Part shown: piece after piece, positions 34,026 through 45,591 of the stretch
How positions within the stretch are numbered: the first letter of the stretch is position 1
How the letters are laid out: every line of letters begins with the position of its first letter
NCBI RefSeq assembly: GCF_963082655.1
Contig: NC_081552.1
Location: forward strand, 99,893,823 to 99,957,822
DNA: 64,000 bases
Direction of reading: 5' to 3'
Source of the DNA: Stomoxys calcitrans
Lineage: Eukaryota > Arthropoda > Insecta > Diptera > Muscidae
Made by a program: the position numbers and the translations under genes
Notes under the pieces: generated by a model
Told to the model about the DNA's origin: nothing
Seen by the model: the letters and a program-made list of their open reading frames with translations, nothing else
The model's database searches: none

Positions 34026-34078
34026 GGTTTTACAAACAGAATGACGAAATTAGTATACCCCCATCCTACGATGGAGGG
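34026..34078 (-). repeat. Tandem duplicate of the HA-19 5' end
   Basis: 53 bp identical to 33962-34014, shifted by 64 bp (GGTTTTACAAACAGAATGAC .. CGATGGAGGG). Confidence 0.85.
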
Positions 34079-34244
34079 CCAAAGAAGGAACTAGCCTTTG
34101 ACTATTTTCAGTATTATTTTTTTAACCCTCCTACCCTGGGACAAGCTTCCACAATATTCTAAAAGTTCTATAAAAACATGGCCCCAAAATATATACGAAA
34201 CTTAATGAATGAAGAGTAATTGAAAAGAAAGTTATAATTCATAT
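34079..34244. other. Unassigned spacer
   Basis: 165 bp, no recognised family or coding signal. Confidence 0.4.
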
Positions 34245-34287
34245 GGTGTAAAAGGAAGCTTAGCGAAGCGGGCCGGTTTCAGCTAGT
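34245..34287 (-). repeat. HC-7: 5' tip of polar repeat
   Basis: Reverse complement of ACTAGCTGAAACCGGCCCGC.. Its outer edge abuts CTTATATATAA, the mirror of the TATATATAAG/ACTAGC junction seen at 4847/4848 and 18939/18940. Confidence 0.6.
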
Positions 34288-35463
34288 CTTATATATAACC
34301 AGTTAGGATAGGCAAAAGTCGGGTGGAGCCGACTATATAATACCCTCTACCATCGAGTAAACGTAATACTTTTAATATATCCAAATTTAGTCAGACTTTA
34401 ATTTTGCATACCTATTGTTATATCGAATAGAACCTTCCACGATTTTCTTATGATGGTACGAAAATTGTTGCTTCTACAGCCTTAAAAGTCGAAACGCATA
34501 AATGATATATATGGGAGTTTTATCTAAATCTGATTCGATTTTGATGAAATGCACACGTATTGGGATATCAATTAAAACATCTCATGAAAAATTTTGTACC
34601 GATCGGACCAAAATTTTAGCTACTACAGCTTTTAAAGTCGAAACGCATAAAATATATATACGGAAACTTTACCTAAGTCTGGATATAGGATGAAAGATAT
34701 ATATGAGAGCCCTACATATATCTGATCCGACTCTGATGAAATATTGCACACATACTAGGATGACAAAAAAACACTTCATGCCAAATTTGGTAAAGATATG
34801 ACCAAAATTGTGCCTTCTACGGCCTTAAAAGACCATATCGAATGAAAAATATATATGGGATATATATATAAATCTGATCCAATTCTGATTAAATTTTGCA
34901 TATATATTGGGACGTCACACAAAGCACGCCAAATATAATAAATATCGGACAATTGTGCCTTATACAGCCTTAATAGGTCAAATCGGATGAAAGTTATATG
35001 TGAGAGCTATATCTAAATCTGAACCGATTAAGATGAAATTTTGCACACGTATTAAGACGTCACACATATCACGCTAAATTTGGTAAAGGGCATATCGGAT
35101 GAAAGATATTTATGGGAGGTAAATCTAAATCTGGACCGATTTTAATGAAATTTTGCGCACATATTGGGACGTTAAATAAAACACCACGTGCCAAATTTTG
35201 TAAGGATCATACGAAAATTGTGGCTTCTACAGCTTTAAAAGGGCACATCGCATGAAATATATAAAAATTGGAGCTATATCTAAATCTGGACCGATTTTTT
35301 CTAAATCAAAAGCGTTCGTCCTCAGACCAAAAAACAGAATTATGCAAAATTTCTTTGGAAATCGGACAACAAATGCGACCTGTACCTTGATTACAAGAAT
35401 ACATGGGCAGACAGACGGACAGACAAACATAGCTAAATCGAATCAGAAAGTGATTCTAGGCCG
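34288..35463 (-). mobile_element. HD: third Helentron-like family, 5' truncated
   Basis: The 3' end has hairpin AGTCGG..CCGACT followed by TATATAATACCCTCTACCA, mirroring the HA layout. Seven to eight units follow with CTATATCTAAATCTG, GATGAAATTTTGCACACG and TTCTACAGCCTTAAAAG boxes. A short CAGACAGACGGACAGAC tract and ATAGCTAAATCGA core remain at 35405-35440. The 5' end is cut by HC-8. Confidence 0.6.
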
Positions 35464-36877
35464 ATCCGTGTTTGTGTTTGTTAGTCGTTTTGTCTGTATG
35501 TTTGTTTGTGTGTTCCTTATAGACTCAAAACAGGCTGAACCGATTTTCTTTAAATTTTCGCAGATGGCGTATAACGACCCCGTGGTGAAAAAAGGGTACT
35601 ACATTTTTCAATATCTGAAGGGGGTCGGACCCTCCCCCTTACCCTAATTTTCAGAAACGCCAGATCTCGGTGATGGGTAGTGTTATTTAAGCGAAATTTT
35701 GTGTTCTCTCTTAAAGTAACCAAAGAATAATAATTTGGTATCCAAATTTTGGATGGGGTACCTAGGGGGCAGTTCCACCCTCAAAACCTACCAAATAGAT
35801 ATGTAGACCAATTATGACAATATGGATAGAAAACGTATCTGCTATCCAATTGTCGGACTAATTGTTTGGGGGACCACCCCAACCCCCAAAACACCCCTAA
35901 AACGGACATATTTACCGATCTTGGCAAATGAGAGGTATTTGCGAGTAGAATACGAATTTGGCATCCAAATGTGGGACAAAGTTTCTGGGACTTATTAACA
36001 GGACTTATTTACTGATCATGCCAATATGGGGCTCAAATAAAAGATATTTAAGTGTAGAATACGAATCTGATATCCACATGTGGGACCAAGTGTATGGGGG
36101 TCCACCCCTTCCAAAAACAACCCTAAAGAGGACAAATTTACTACAATAGCAATATGGGGGTCAAATGAAAGGTCTTTGGGAGTAAAGCACGAATCTGATA
36201 CCAATATTAGGGAAAAGTGAGTATGGGGCCATCCCACCCCCCCCATAACACCACCCATATAGGACGTATTTTCTGACCATTCCAATATGGGCTTGTAATA
36301 AGAAGTATTTTAGAGTAGAACACTAATCTGATATATATTTCTAAGGCCAAGTCATTGAACGGCCGCCCCATCCCCCAAAACACCCCCGAAACCGGTCATG
36401 TTTGCCGACTATAGAAATATTGGGCGGAAAGGTAATGGGAGTAGATCACGAATTTGATGTCAACATTCGAGACCAAATGCCTAGGGGAAATCCCACCCCA
36501 ATAACGAATGATAGGTATTAGGGTCTTCCCCTTCCCTAAAAACATCGGGAAGGGGTACCATCGCAATATGGGGTTTAAATAAAGGTATTTGGGAGTAGAA
36601 TACGAATCTGATATCCAAATGTGGGACCATGTATTTGGGGCACCATCGCTTTCCCAAACCACCCCCCAAGGAGTAAACATTTTGGGGCCAAATGTTTGAG
36701 GACGCCTCATCCTATAAACTCCCCATAAACCAATGGCAATATGGGATTTAAATAAATGGTATTTGAGAGAAGAGCGCGATGCTGGTATTTTTTCTGAGCC
36801 AAGAGTCTAAGGGACCACCTCATATATTATTATCGTAGCATGGTATTTCACTAAAAGCTCTTTAATTGTCGAAAATA
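35464..36877 (-). repeat. HC-8: polar repeat, nearly full length
   Basis: (GTTT)n tail, TTCCTTATAGACTC, the GGTCGGACCCTCCCCC box and about nine units, ending in the 5' region (GCATGGTATTTCACTAAAAGC). The outermost 5' piece is absent: the mariner MITE MM-2 sits at the break. Confidence 0.65.
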
Positions 36878-37144
36878 AAGGGTGATTTTTTTGAGGTTAG
36901 GATTTTCATGCATTAGTATTTGACAGATCACGTGGGATTTCAGACATGGTGTCAAAGAGAAAGATGCTCAGTATGCTTTGACATTTCATCATGAATAGAC
37001 TTACTAACGAGCAACGCTTGCAAATCATTTTCAGTGAATGGGCCCTAGAAAAGTTGGCAGAAAATCCGCTTTTTTATCGACAAATCCCACGTGATCTGTC
37101 AAATACTAATGCATGAAAATCCTAACCTCATAAAAATCACCCTT
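36878..37144 (+). mobile_element. MM-2: long-TIR mariner-type MITE, 267 bp
   Basis: Inverted terminal repeats of 63 bp with one mismatch (AAGGGTGATTTTT.. and ..GTGGGATTT), flanked by TA (36876-36877, 37145-37146). The centre holds the start of a transposase gene. Confidence 0.9.
36991..37116 (+). pseudogene. N-terminal stub of a mariner transposase inside MM-2
   Basis: Reading from ATG at 36991, 41 codons. The first 13 (MNRLTNEQRLQII) resemble the start of insect mariner transposases (helix-turn-helix N-terminus, rosa-like by recollection). Then the frame passes into the deletion join (FSEWALEKLAENP) and the right TIR, ending in TGA. The rest, including all catalytic residues, is gone. It records which autonomous element produced this MITE. 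Confidence 0.6.
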
Positions 37145-37146
37145 TA

Positions 37147-37318
37147 TAGCTCCCATATAAACCAATCTTCTGATTTAACCTCTGGAGCCCTTACAAGCAG
37201 CGATTTTTTCCGATTTCGCTGAAAGTTTGCATATTGTGTTATGTTATGACTCTCAACAACTGCGCCTAGTACGGTCAAATTCAGTCTATAACTATATATA
37301 GCTCCCATCAGGGACGTA
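37147..37318 (+). mobile_element. HA-20: HA-like single-unit fragment
   Basis: GCTCCCATATAAACCAATC, GATTTCGCTGAAAGTTTGC and CTCAACAACTGCGCC boxes of one unit. No ends. Confidence 0.5.
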
Positions 37319-37974
37319 ACCAGGATTTTATTATTGGGGGGATGCACCCCAAATTTTTTCAAAATAAAAAATTGCCTGAATTCTTGCTACTGTGAAACTG
37401 GTAACAATACCTGAATTTTTGTGAAAATTGTGGTAGCTATTGGGTGCAGCAACTGACACATCGGCAGTGACATTTGGTCATAAAGTCAGTGCTGAATTTT
37501 ACTTTGATTGCCACACAGTGCAAATATCTTTTGAAAGTTGTATTAATGGCTTCGAATGCTAGACAACGGCAATAGATCTTGCTGCTGCTCCGTGTGCCCA
37601 GGTTCGCATTGCATTAGAAAAATTTTAGCTCGAGTTAGGAAAGGGGTGTCGTAATGAAATTTGGATTAACATAAATTAGACGACTGAAACCAATTTCAAA
37701 CGAAAAAATTTCTCAAAATGTTTAGGAGTGAGATTTCTGGAATCCGTTTAAAAGTCTTAATGCTTGTTGGTTACTATAAAAATATAAACTTATGGCAATG
37801 ATCCTGCTTTTTGGACAGAAAGTTCTATTCTATGCCAAAATTATTAAATCCAGATTTCTTCGCTAAATGGTCACAAAATATTAGGAAAATGATTTTGTTG
37901 TTGTAGGGGTTTTGGAAATAAAAGATTTTTTCTTAAAAATTTCTTTAAATTGAAAATATTTCAAAAAATTACTA
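37319..37974. other. Unassigned segment with hAT-like start
   Basis: Begins CAGGGACGTAACCAGGATTT with a nearby GGGGGGATGCACCCC, a form known from hAT transposon ends. No matching opposite end or 8-bp duplication was found. The remaining 600 bp has no clear open frame. Confidence 0.35.
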
Positions 37975-38331
37975 GGTTAGGTTAGGTTGAAAAGAGGGTG
38001 CAGATATTAATCCGCCCATGTCACTATGGATATACACCTGAGCCAGTGATGTGCTCTAAAAACTATATAGTAACCTCTAAAAAGAAAATTTTAAGTTAGG
38101 AATTCCGTGCTACATACAAAATCCAATACCACTCCCCTAAGTTGGTTCATGTCTGGTATTGTGTCTTCACCTATGTTCCGGTATCTGTTAAACGCGAAAG
38201 TCGGGCAATGACAAAGGAAATGATCCAACGTCTCATCTTTCCCGCATGCCCTACACAAGCTATCACCTGCCGTACCGATTTTACATAAGTGAGCTCGTAG
38301 CCCTATGTGTCCCGTTAAGATACCTAAGTCA
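37975..38331 (-). pseudogene. LN-3: 3' end of RNase-H non-LTR retrotransposon
   Basis: Minus-strand copy of the C-terminal Cys/His region (CRACGKDETLDHFLCHCPTF), GHIGLRAHLCKIG before it, and PDMNQLRGVV after it. The 3' untranslated part follows and ends in an AACCT-type tail (reads AGGTTAGGTTAGGTT at 37974-37988). The 5' side breaks at 38331 near HA-21. This copy best shows the native 3' end of the family. Confidence 0.75.
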
Positions 38332-38336
38332 ATAAA

Positions 38337-39171
38337 AACAAGTAAAAGCGTGCTAAGTTCGGCCGGGCCGAATCTTATATACCCTCCACCATGGATCGCA
38401 TTTGTCGAGTTCTTTTCCCGGCATCTCTTCTTAGGCAAAAAAGGATATAAGAAAAGAGTTGCTCTGCTATTAAAACGATATCAAGATATGGTCCGGTTCG
38501 GACCACAATTAAATTATATGTTGGAGACCTGTGTAAAATTTCAGCCAATTCGTATAAGAATTGCGCCCATTGGGGCTCACGAAGTAAAAAATCTAGAGGC
38601 TCAAGAAGTCAAGACCCAAGATCGGTTTATATGGCAGCTATATCAGGTTATGGGCCTATTTAAACCATACTTGGCACAGTTGTTGGATATAATAACAAAA
38701 CACGTCGTGCAAAATTTCATTTCAATCGGATAAAAATTGCGCACTCTAGAGGCTCAAGAAGTCAAGACCCAAGATCGGTTTATATGGCAGCTATATCAGG
38801 TTATGGACCGATTTGAACCATACTTAACACAGTTGTTGGATATCATAACAAAACACGTCGTGCAAAATTTCATTCTGATCGGATAAGAATTGCGCACGCT
38901 AGAGGCTCAAGAAGTCAAGACCCAAGATCGGTTTATATGGCAGCTATATCAAAACATGGACCGATATGGCCCATTTATAATACCAACCGACCTTCACTAA
39001 CAAGAAGTATTTGTGCAAAATTTCAAGCGGCTAGCTTTATTCCTTCGGAAATTAGCGTGCTTTCGACAGACAGACGGACGGACGGACGGACAGACGGACT
39101 GACATGTCTAGATCGACATAAAATGTTACGACGATCAAGAATATATATACTTTATGGGGTCTCAGACGAAT
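38337..39171 (-). mobile_element. HA-21: Helentron-like copy, 5' tip lost
   Basis: Intact 3' end, three units, GTCY tract at 39066-39100 and core. It breaks at GGTCTCAGACGAATA and joins HB-2. Near 38587 the region that normally carries AAAATAGAGAGATCG is deleted. Confidence 0.75.
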
Positions 39172-39710
39172 AAAAAATAAACCGATCTGAGCCATATGCG
39201 ACACGGATGTCGAAAAGCCTAACACAACTCACTGTCCCAAATAATGCATGCAAATAATGTCCCAATAAATGCGCCTTTTATGGGGCCAAAACCTTAAATC
39301 GAGATATCGGTCTAATGGCAGCTATATTCAAATCTGCACCGATCTGGGCCAAATTTCGGCAAAATCAGGCAAAAAATGCGCCTTTTATGGGGCCAAAACC
39401 TTAAATCGAGATATCGGTCTAATGGCAGCTATATCCAAATCTGGACCAATCTGGGCCAAATTGACGAAGGACGTCGAAAAGCCTAAAGCAAATCTCTGTC
39501 TCAAATTTCGGCAAAATCAGACAATAAATGCGCCTATTATGGCCCCAAAACCGAGAGATCGGTCTATATGGCAGCTATATCTGAATCTGGACCGATCTGT
39601 ACCAAATTGATGAAGGATGTCAAAGGACCTAGCACAACCCACTGTCTCAAATTTCAGCAAAAAAGTATAATAAATGTGGCTTTTATGGGCCTAAGACCCT
39701 AAATCGGAGG
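39172..39710 (-). mobile_element. HB-2: minus arm of a fold-back HB pair
   Basis: Three to four units (GGTCTAATGGCAGCTATAT, AATGCGCCTTTTATGG). No 5' end or core. It meets HB-3 in the opposite orientation at 39710. Confidence 0.65.
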
Positions 39711-40260
39711 GTTGTGTTAGACCACCCTTCTTCAATTTGGCCCAGATCGGTGCCATACATGCCGATCTAACGATTTAAGGTCTTGGGCCCATAAAACGCG
39801 CATTTATTGTCTGAATAATGGCAAAATTTGGGAAGGTGAGTTGTGTTATGCCTTTCGACATCCTTCTTCAATTTGGCCCAGACCGGTCCAGATTTGGATA
39901 TAGCTTCCATATAGACCGATCTCCCGATTTAAAGTTTTGGCCCCATAAAAGACAAATTTATAATCCGATTAAGGCGAAATTTTAGATGTTGCGTATGATT
40001 CAGATCGGTCTATATTTCGATATGGCAACCAAAAAGGCCAATATTTTGTTCTACAAAATTGAACAATGACTTGTACTTATTAGACCACTCAATGTATGTG
40101 TCGAATTTGGTCCAAATCGGACCAGTTTTCGGTGTAGTTGCTATGGGAGTAAAATTATAAATTTTTCACCGGATTATGACGAAAGGTGGCTTACATATAT
40201 ACCCGAGGTGGTGGGTATCCAAAGTTCGACCCGGTCGAACTTAACGCCTTTTTACCTGTT
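39711..40260 (+). mobile_element. HB-3: plus arm of a fold-back HB pair
   Basis: Two to three units, then GGTGGTGGGTATCC, hairpin TTCGACCCGGTCGAA and ..CTTAACGCCTTTTTACCTGTT, a complete HB 3' end. Confidence 0.7.
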
Positions 40261-40343
40261 ATTCCAATCTTGGTTAGATTTCAACATTTCGTATTTTGTA
40301 GAACTTATCATATATTTGTCAAGACGCAATTTTTAGCAATTTT

Positions 40344-41026
40344 TATACCCTCCACCATAAGATGGGGGGTATACTAATTTCGTCATTCTGATTGTAACTA
40401 CTCGAAATATTCGCCTGAGACCCCATAAAGTATATATATTCTTGATCGTCGTGAAATTTTATGTCGATCTAGCAATGTCCGTCCGTCTGTCCGTCCGTCC
40501 GTCTGTCTGTCGAAAGCACGCTAACTTCCAAAGGAGTAAAGCTAGCCGCTTGAAATTTTGCACAAATACTTCTTGTTAGTGAAGGTCGGTTGGTACTGTA
40601 AATGGGCCATATCGGTCCATGTTTTGATATAGCTGCCATATAAACCGATCTGGGATCTTGACTTCTTGAGCCTCTAGAGGTCGCAATTATTATCAGATTT
40701 GCCTGAAATTTTGTACGACGGATTCTTTCATGACCATCAACATACGTGTTTATTATGGTCTGAATCGGTCCATAGCCCGATACAGCTCCCATATAAATCG
40801 ATCTCTCTATTTTACTTTTTGAGCTCACAAAGAGCGCAATTCTTATTCGAATTGGCTGACATTTTACACAGGTCTCCAGGTCTCGCTCTAATAGCAGAGC
40901 AAATCTTTTTTTATATCCTTTTTTTTGCATAAGAAGAGATGCCGGGAAAAGAACTCGACAAATGCGATCCATGGTGGAGGGTATATAAGATTCGGCCCGG
41001 CCGAACTTAGCACGCTTTTACTTGTT
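40344..41026 (+). mobile_element. HA-22: complete short Helentron-like element, 683 bp
   Basis: 5' TATACCCTCCACCAT, core, GTCY tract (40478-40511), one complete unit, 3' region, inverted arm, hairpin TTCGGCCCGGCCGAA, ..CTTTTACTTGTT. It shows that array length varies freely while both ends stay fixed. Confidence 0.85.
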
Positions 41027-41430
41027 ATTTTCTACGTTCGGCTCGCTATGCTTTGTCTCGTACGCTTTACTCTCGTGGTTATCTTTGTCATTCTCTCTAC
41101 TATTACCCTTAAAACGAATTTTAATAATTTTGGTGCCGCAGAGGATTGAACTCATGATCTCATTGCTTGGTAGTCTTGCACGCATTTACTAGACTCCCGA
41201 CATCATCTTTTTATACGAAATAGCTCATTAAGAACAGCTACATAGTAATAAGTGTCTCACTTAATTATTACAATTTTTTTTGATGAGATTCATACATTTT
41301 ATGCCGAAATTCCCAAATAAGTTAATGAAAAAAATTTTTTTTTTTTTTGGCTGACTGGGAGACCGAACCTTGGTTGCAAGTCATGGATTGCATGGGAGTT
41401 TTGTGCTCTACATACTAGTACGCCTATTTT
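41027..41430 (-). repeat. Possible tRNA-derived SINE(s)
   Basis: On the minus strand, about 41429-41349 gives a tRNA-like head (TAGTATGTAGAGCAC and AAGGTTCGGTCTCCC as A- and B-box-like words) followed by an A-rich tail (14 T on the plus strand at 41335-41348). A second tRNA-like stretch at 41195-41121 has AGTCTAGTAAATGCGTGC and GAGTTCAATCC and ends ..GGCACCA. Clover-leaf pairing is poor by eye, so these are not functional tRNAs. Confidence 0.35.
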
Positions 41431-41641
41431 TATACCCTCCACCATAGGATGGGGGGTATACCAAGTTCGTCATTCCGTTTGTTGCACCTCGAAATATGCG
41501 TCTAAGACCCCATGAAGTATATATATTCTTGATCGGCATGACATTTTAAGTCGCTCTAGCCATGTCCGTCCGTCTGTCAAAAGCTAGCTAACTTTCGAAG
41601 GAGTAAAGCTAAGAGCTTGAAATTTTGCACAAATATATTCT
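41431..41641 (+). mobile_element. HA-23, 5' part, interrupted by HC-9
   Basis: 5' end, core, short CCGTCCGTCTGTC tract, stopping at GCACAAATATATTC. The matching continuation (TTTAGTATAGGTCGG) is 3 kb downstream at 44632. Confidence 0.8.
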
Positions 41642-43480
41642 ACTAGCTGACCCGGGCCCGCTCCGCTGCGCCTTCTTTTACTTTATATGGAACAAAAGTT
41701 TCCTTGGAATATTTATTTTCGACAATTTAGTGAAATACCATGCTAAATTGACTTACAGTTTAACAATATAAGTGCCTTTGTCTGAATCCCATATGATCTT
41801 CATTGGTCTACGAATTTTAGTTAGGATGTAAGGTGTACTCCATTCTTAAAATACTTCATTTCAGCCCGATATTCTCATGATGTCTGATTTAGTGGTGTTT
41901 CCAGGGGAGAGGTGGTCCCCCAGATATTTGGCGCTGAAAAAATTCCCTAAATACATGGTCCTACATTTGGATATCAAATTCGTATTCTACTCTAAAATAC
42001 CTTTATTTGAGCCCCATATTGCGATGGTTACTTAAAAATTGCTGTTTGTGGGGTATTTTGGGAAAGGGGTAGACCCCTGAAAATTGGTCCCGAAAATGGG
42101 AATCAATTCTTGCTCTACCCCCCAATACCTTTCATTTAAGCTCAACATTGACATGGCCGGTAAATATACCCGATTTAGGGGTGTTTTGGGAATTGGGTTG
42201 GTCCCCCAAACACTAAGCCCGGAAAATATATCAGCAACGTGCTCTATTCTCATATATCTCTATATCATTTATTTGAACCCCATATTGCCATTGCCCTCAA
42301 AATTGGATATCAAATTCGTTTTCTAATCTCATTTAAACTCCTTTCTGCAAAAGTCAGCAAATATGTCCGGTTTGGGTAATGGCCCTAAAAACTATGAATA
42401 TTTAGCTCCACTCTCTTTAGGACCCAAATTGTCTTGGTGAGCAAATACGTCCCAATTGGGGGTTGTTATGGTGGTGGGATGCCAACTGTCTAGCGGACAG
42501 TTGGCTCCTGATGTTGATATCAGATACGTGGTCTACTCCCACATACCTTTAATTTGAGCCCCATATTTCCATAGTCGGCAAAAATGACCGGCTTGGAGGC
42601 CACTCAGTGAGTTGGCCTTGAAAATATATATCGGATTCGTGTTCTACTCTAAAAACCCTCTTATTTGGGCCTCATATTCCAATAGTCAGCAAATACTTCC
42701 TATTTGGGTGGTGTTGTGGGGATGGCGAGGCCCCATAGACACTTTTCCCGAATATTGATATTAAACTCGTGCTTTACTCCCAAAGACCTTTTCCATATTG
42801 CCATGGTCGTAAATTTGTCCCCTTTGGTGGAAGTTTTTGGTGAGAGGCGGCTCCTCAAACACTTGGTTCCATATTTGAATATCAGATTCGTATGCTACAT
42901 TCAAATACCTTTTATTTAAGCCCCATATTCCCATGGTCAGTAAATAAGTCCAGGTTGGGGGGTGTTTTGGGGAAGGGGTGGACCCTTAAATGCTTGGTCC
43001 CACATTTGGATATTAGATTCGTATTCTACTCGCAAAGACCTTTGATTTGAGTCCCATATTGCCATGGTCGGTAAATATGGTCGATTTAGGGGTGTTTTGG
43101 GGCTTGGGGTGGTCCCCCTAGCACGTTGTCCAACAATTGGATATCAGATACGTTTTCTTATCCTAAATACCTTTCATTTGAGTCCCATATTTTCGTGATT
43201 GGTCTAAATATATGTTTGGTAGGTTTTAGGGTACTATATGAGAGCACACAAAATTTCGATTAAATCGCACGACCCATCTCCGAGATCTGGCGTTTCTAAA
43301 AATTAGGGTTAGGGGGAGGGTCCGCCCCCCTTCAGATATCAGAAAATGTACCCTATTTTCACCACAGGGTCATTTTGCACTATCTGTGAAAATTTCAAGA
43401 AAATCGATTCAGCCGTTTCTGAGTCTATAAGGAACACACAAACAAGCAAACAAACCTACAAACAAACACAAATTGGTTTT
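41642..43480 (+). repeat. HC-9: polar repeat nested in HA-23
   Basis: Full 5' start ACTAGCTGACCCGGGCCCGC and about eleven units. The end region TAAGGAACACAC, (CAAA)n and AATTGGTTTT is cut by HB-4; a TTATATATA remnant of its tail reappears at 44622-44631. Confidence 0.75.
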
Positions 43481-44621
43481 TATACACACCACCGAAGGAT
43501 GGGGGTATATTCATTTTGTCATTCCGTTTGCAACACATCGAAATATCCATTTCCTATCCTATAAAGTATATATATTCTTGATCAGCGTAAAAATTTAAGA
43601 CGATCTAGACATGTCCGTCCGTCTGTCCGTCTGTCTGTTGAAATCACGCTACAGTCTTTAAAAATAGAGATATTGAGCTGAAATTTTGCACAGATTCTTT
43701 TTTTGTACCATAAGCAGGTTAAGTTCGAAGATGGGCTATTTCGGACTATATCTTGATATAGCCCCCATATAGACCGATCCGCCGATTTAGGGTCTTAGGC
43801 CCATAAAAGCCACATTTATTATCCGATTTTGTTGAAATTTGGGGCAGTGAGTTGTGATAGGCCCTACGACTTCCTTCGTTAAATTGGTTTAGATCGGTCC
43901 AGATTCGGATATAGCTGCCATATAGATCGATCCTCCGATTTATGGTGTAAGGCCCATAAAAGCCACATTCATTATCCGATTTTGCTGAAATTTGGGACAG
44001 TGAGTTGTCTTAGGCCCTTTGACATATTTCTTCAATTTGGTCCAGATCGATTCAGAATTGGATACAGCTTCCATATAGACCGATATCTAGGTTCTAGGTT
44101 TTGGGGCCATAAAAGGCGAATTTATTGTCCGATGTCGCTGAAATTTGAGACAGTGAGTTTGGTTAGGATCTTCGACGTCCTTCTTAAATTTTGCCCAGAT
44201 CGGTCCAGATTGGAATATAGCTGCGATATAGACCAATCTCTGGATTTAAGGATTACGGCCCATAAAAGAGGAATTTATTGTCCGATTTGGGGCAGTGCTT
44301 TGTGTTAGGCTCTTCGACATGTTTATGCAACTTGGCCCAAATCGGTCCAGATTTGGATATAGCTGCCATGTAGACCGATATCTTGATTTAAAGTCTTGGC
44401 CCCATAAAAGGCTTATAAATGCCATTTCACTGAAATTTGACACAGTGGCTTTTGTTCGGCTTTTCGACATCCGTGTAGTATATAGTTCAGATCGGTATGA
44501 GGTATATGAGTATAAGGTATGAAATTTTCACCGAATTTTGATAAAAGGTGGTTTACATATATACCCGAGGTGGTGGGTATCCAAAGTTCGGCCCGGCCGA
44601 ACTTAACGCCTTTTTACTTGT
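43481..44621 (+). mobile_element. HB-4: complete HB element nested in the HC-9 tail
   Basis: The only two-ended HB. 5' TATACACACCACCGAAGG; core AAGTATATATATTCTTGATC; GTCY tract 43614-43640; five units spaced about 153, 153, 152 and 143 bp; 3' GGTGGTGGGTATCC, hairpin TTCGGCCCGGCCGAA and ..TTTTTACTTGTT. It inserted between T residues. Confidence 0.8.
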
Positions 44622-44631
44622 TTTATATATA

Positions 44632-45426
44632 TTTAGTATAGGTCGGTTGTGATTGTTAATGGGCCAAATCGGTCCATGTTTTGATAAAGCTGCCATATAA
44701 ACCGATCTTGGGTCTTGACTTCTTGAGCGTGTAGAGGGCGCAATTCTAATACGATTTGGCTGAAATTTTCCATGTGGTGTTCTGTTATGACTTCCAAAAA
44801 CTATGCTAAATATGGTTCAAATCGGTATATAACCTGATATAGCTACCATATAAAACCATCTTGGGTCTTGACTTCTTGAGCCAATAGAGGGCGCAATTAA
44901 TATCCGATTTGGCGGAAATTTTGCATAAGGTATTTTTTGTATGATTTTCAACATCTGTATGGTTCAAATCGGTTCCTAAACTAATATAACTGCCATATAA
45001 ACCGATCTTAGATCTTGACTTCTTGAGCCACAAGAAGGCGCAATTCTTATCCGATTTTGCTGAAATTTTGTACAACGGCTTCTCCCATGATCTTCAACAT
45101 ACATGTCCACTGTAGTCTTAACCGATCTTAAGACTGATACAGCTCTCATATAAACCGATCTCCCGATTATGTCTTGTCAAGGCGCAGTTCTTTTCCGAAT
45201 TGACTGAAATATTACCCAATGACTTCTACTATGGTCTTCAACATTCAGTTTACTTATGGTCCGAATCGGACTATACCTTGATATATCTCCAATAGCATAA
45301 CATTTCTTATCCATTATTCTTTGTTTGCCTAAAAAGAGATACCGCGCAAAGAACTCGACAAATGCGATCCATGTTGGAGGGTATATAAGATTCGGCCCGG
45401 CCGAACTTAGCACGATCTTACTTGTT
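44632..45426 (+). mobile_element. HA-23, 3' part
   Basis: Resumes with TTAGTATAGGTCGG, three units, 3' region, inverted arm (GTTGGAGGGTATATAAG), hairpin TTCGGCCCGGCCGAA and ..CGATCTTACTTGTT. With 41431-41641 it makes one element of about 1 kb. Confidence 0.75.
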
Positions 45427-45591
45427 ACAACTACCTTAACTAAAAAATTTATTGAAAGTCAACGAAATTTCAATGATTTTGAAACAAATAATGCCTTCGC
45501 TCCAATACAAAAATTTGTTGAGAATTTAAAGTTTCACATACAAATTTGGTAGTTGGTTTTCTCTAAGAGTTATTTTTTTCTGTCTAGTGGA
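45427..45591. other. Unassigned spacer
   Basis: 165 bp, AT-rich, nothing recognised. Confidence 0.4.

Noticed and set aside
38305..38733. 142-codon plus-strand frame
   Set aside because: Antisense to LN-3 and then HA-21 sequence; no protein family.
40469..40972. 167-codon minus-strand open frame
   Set aside because: It runs through the 3' region, unit and GTCY tract of HA-22; the TDRRTDGQTD end is just the translated tetranucleotide repeat.
41121..41195. Functional tRNA gene on the minus strand
   Set aside because: Acceptor and T-stem pairing are poor by eye; only box-like words are present, so it is kept only as a SINE candidate.
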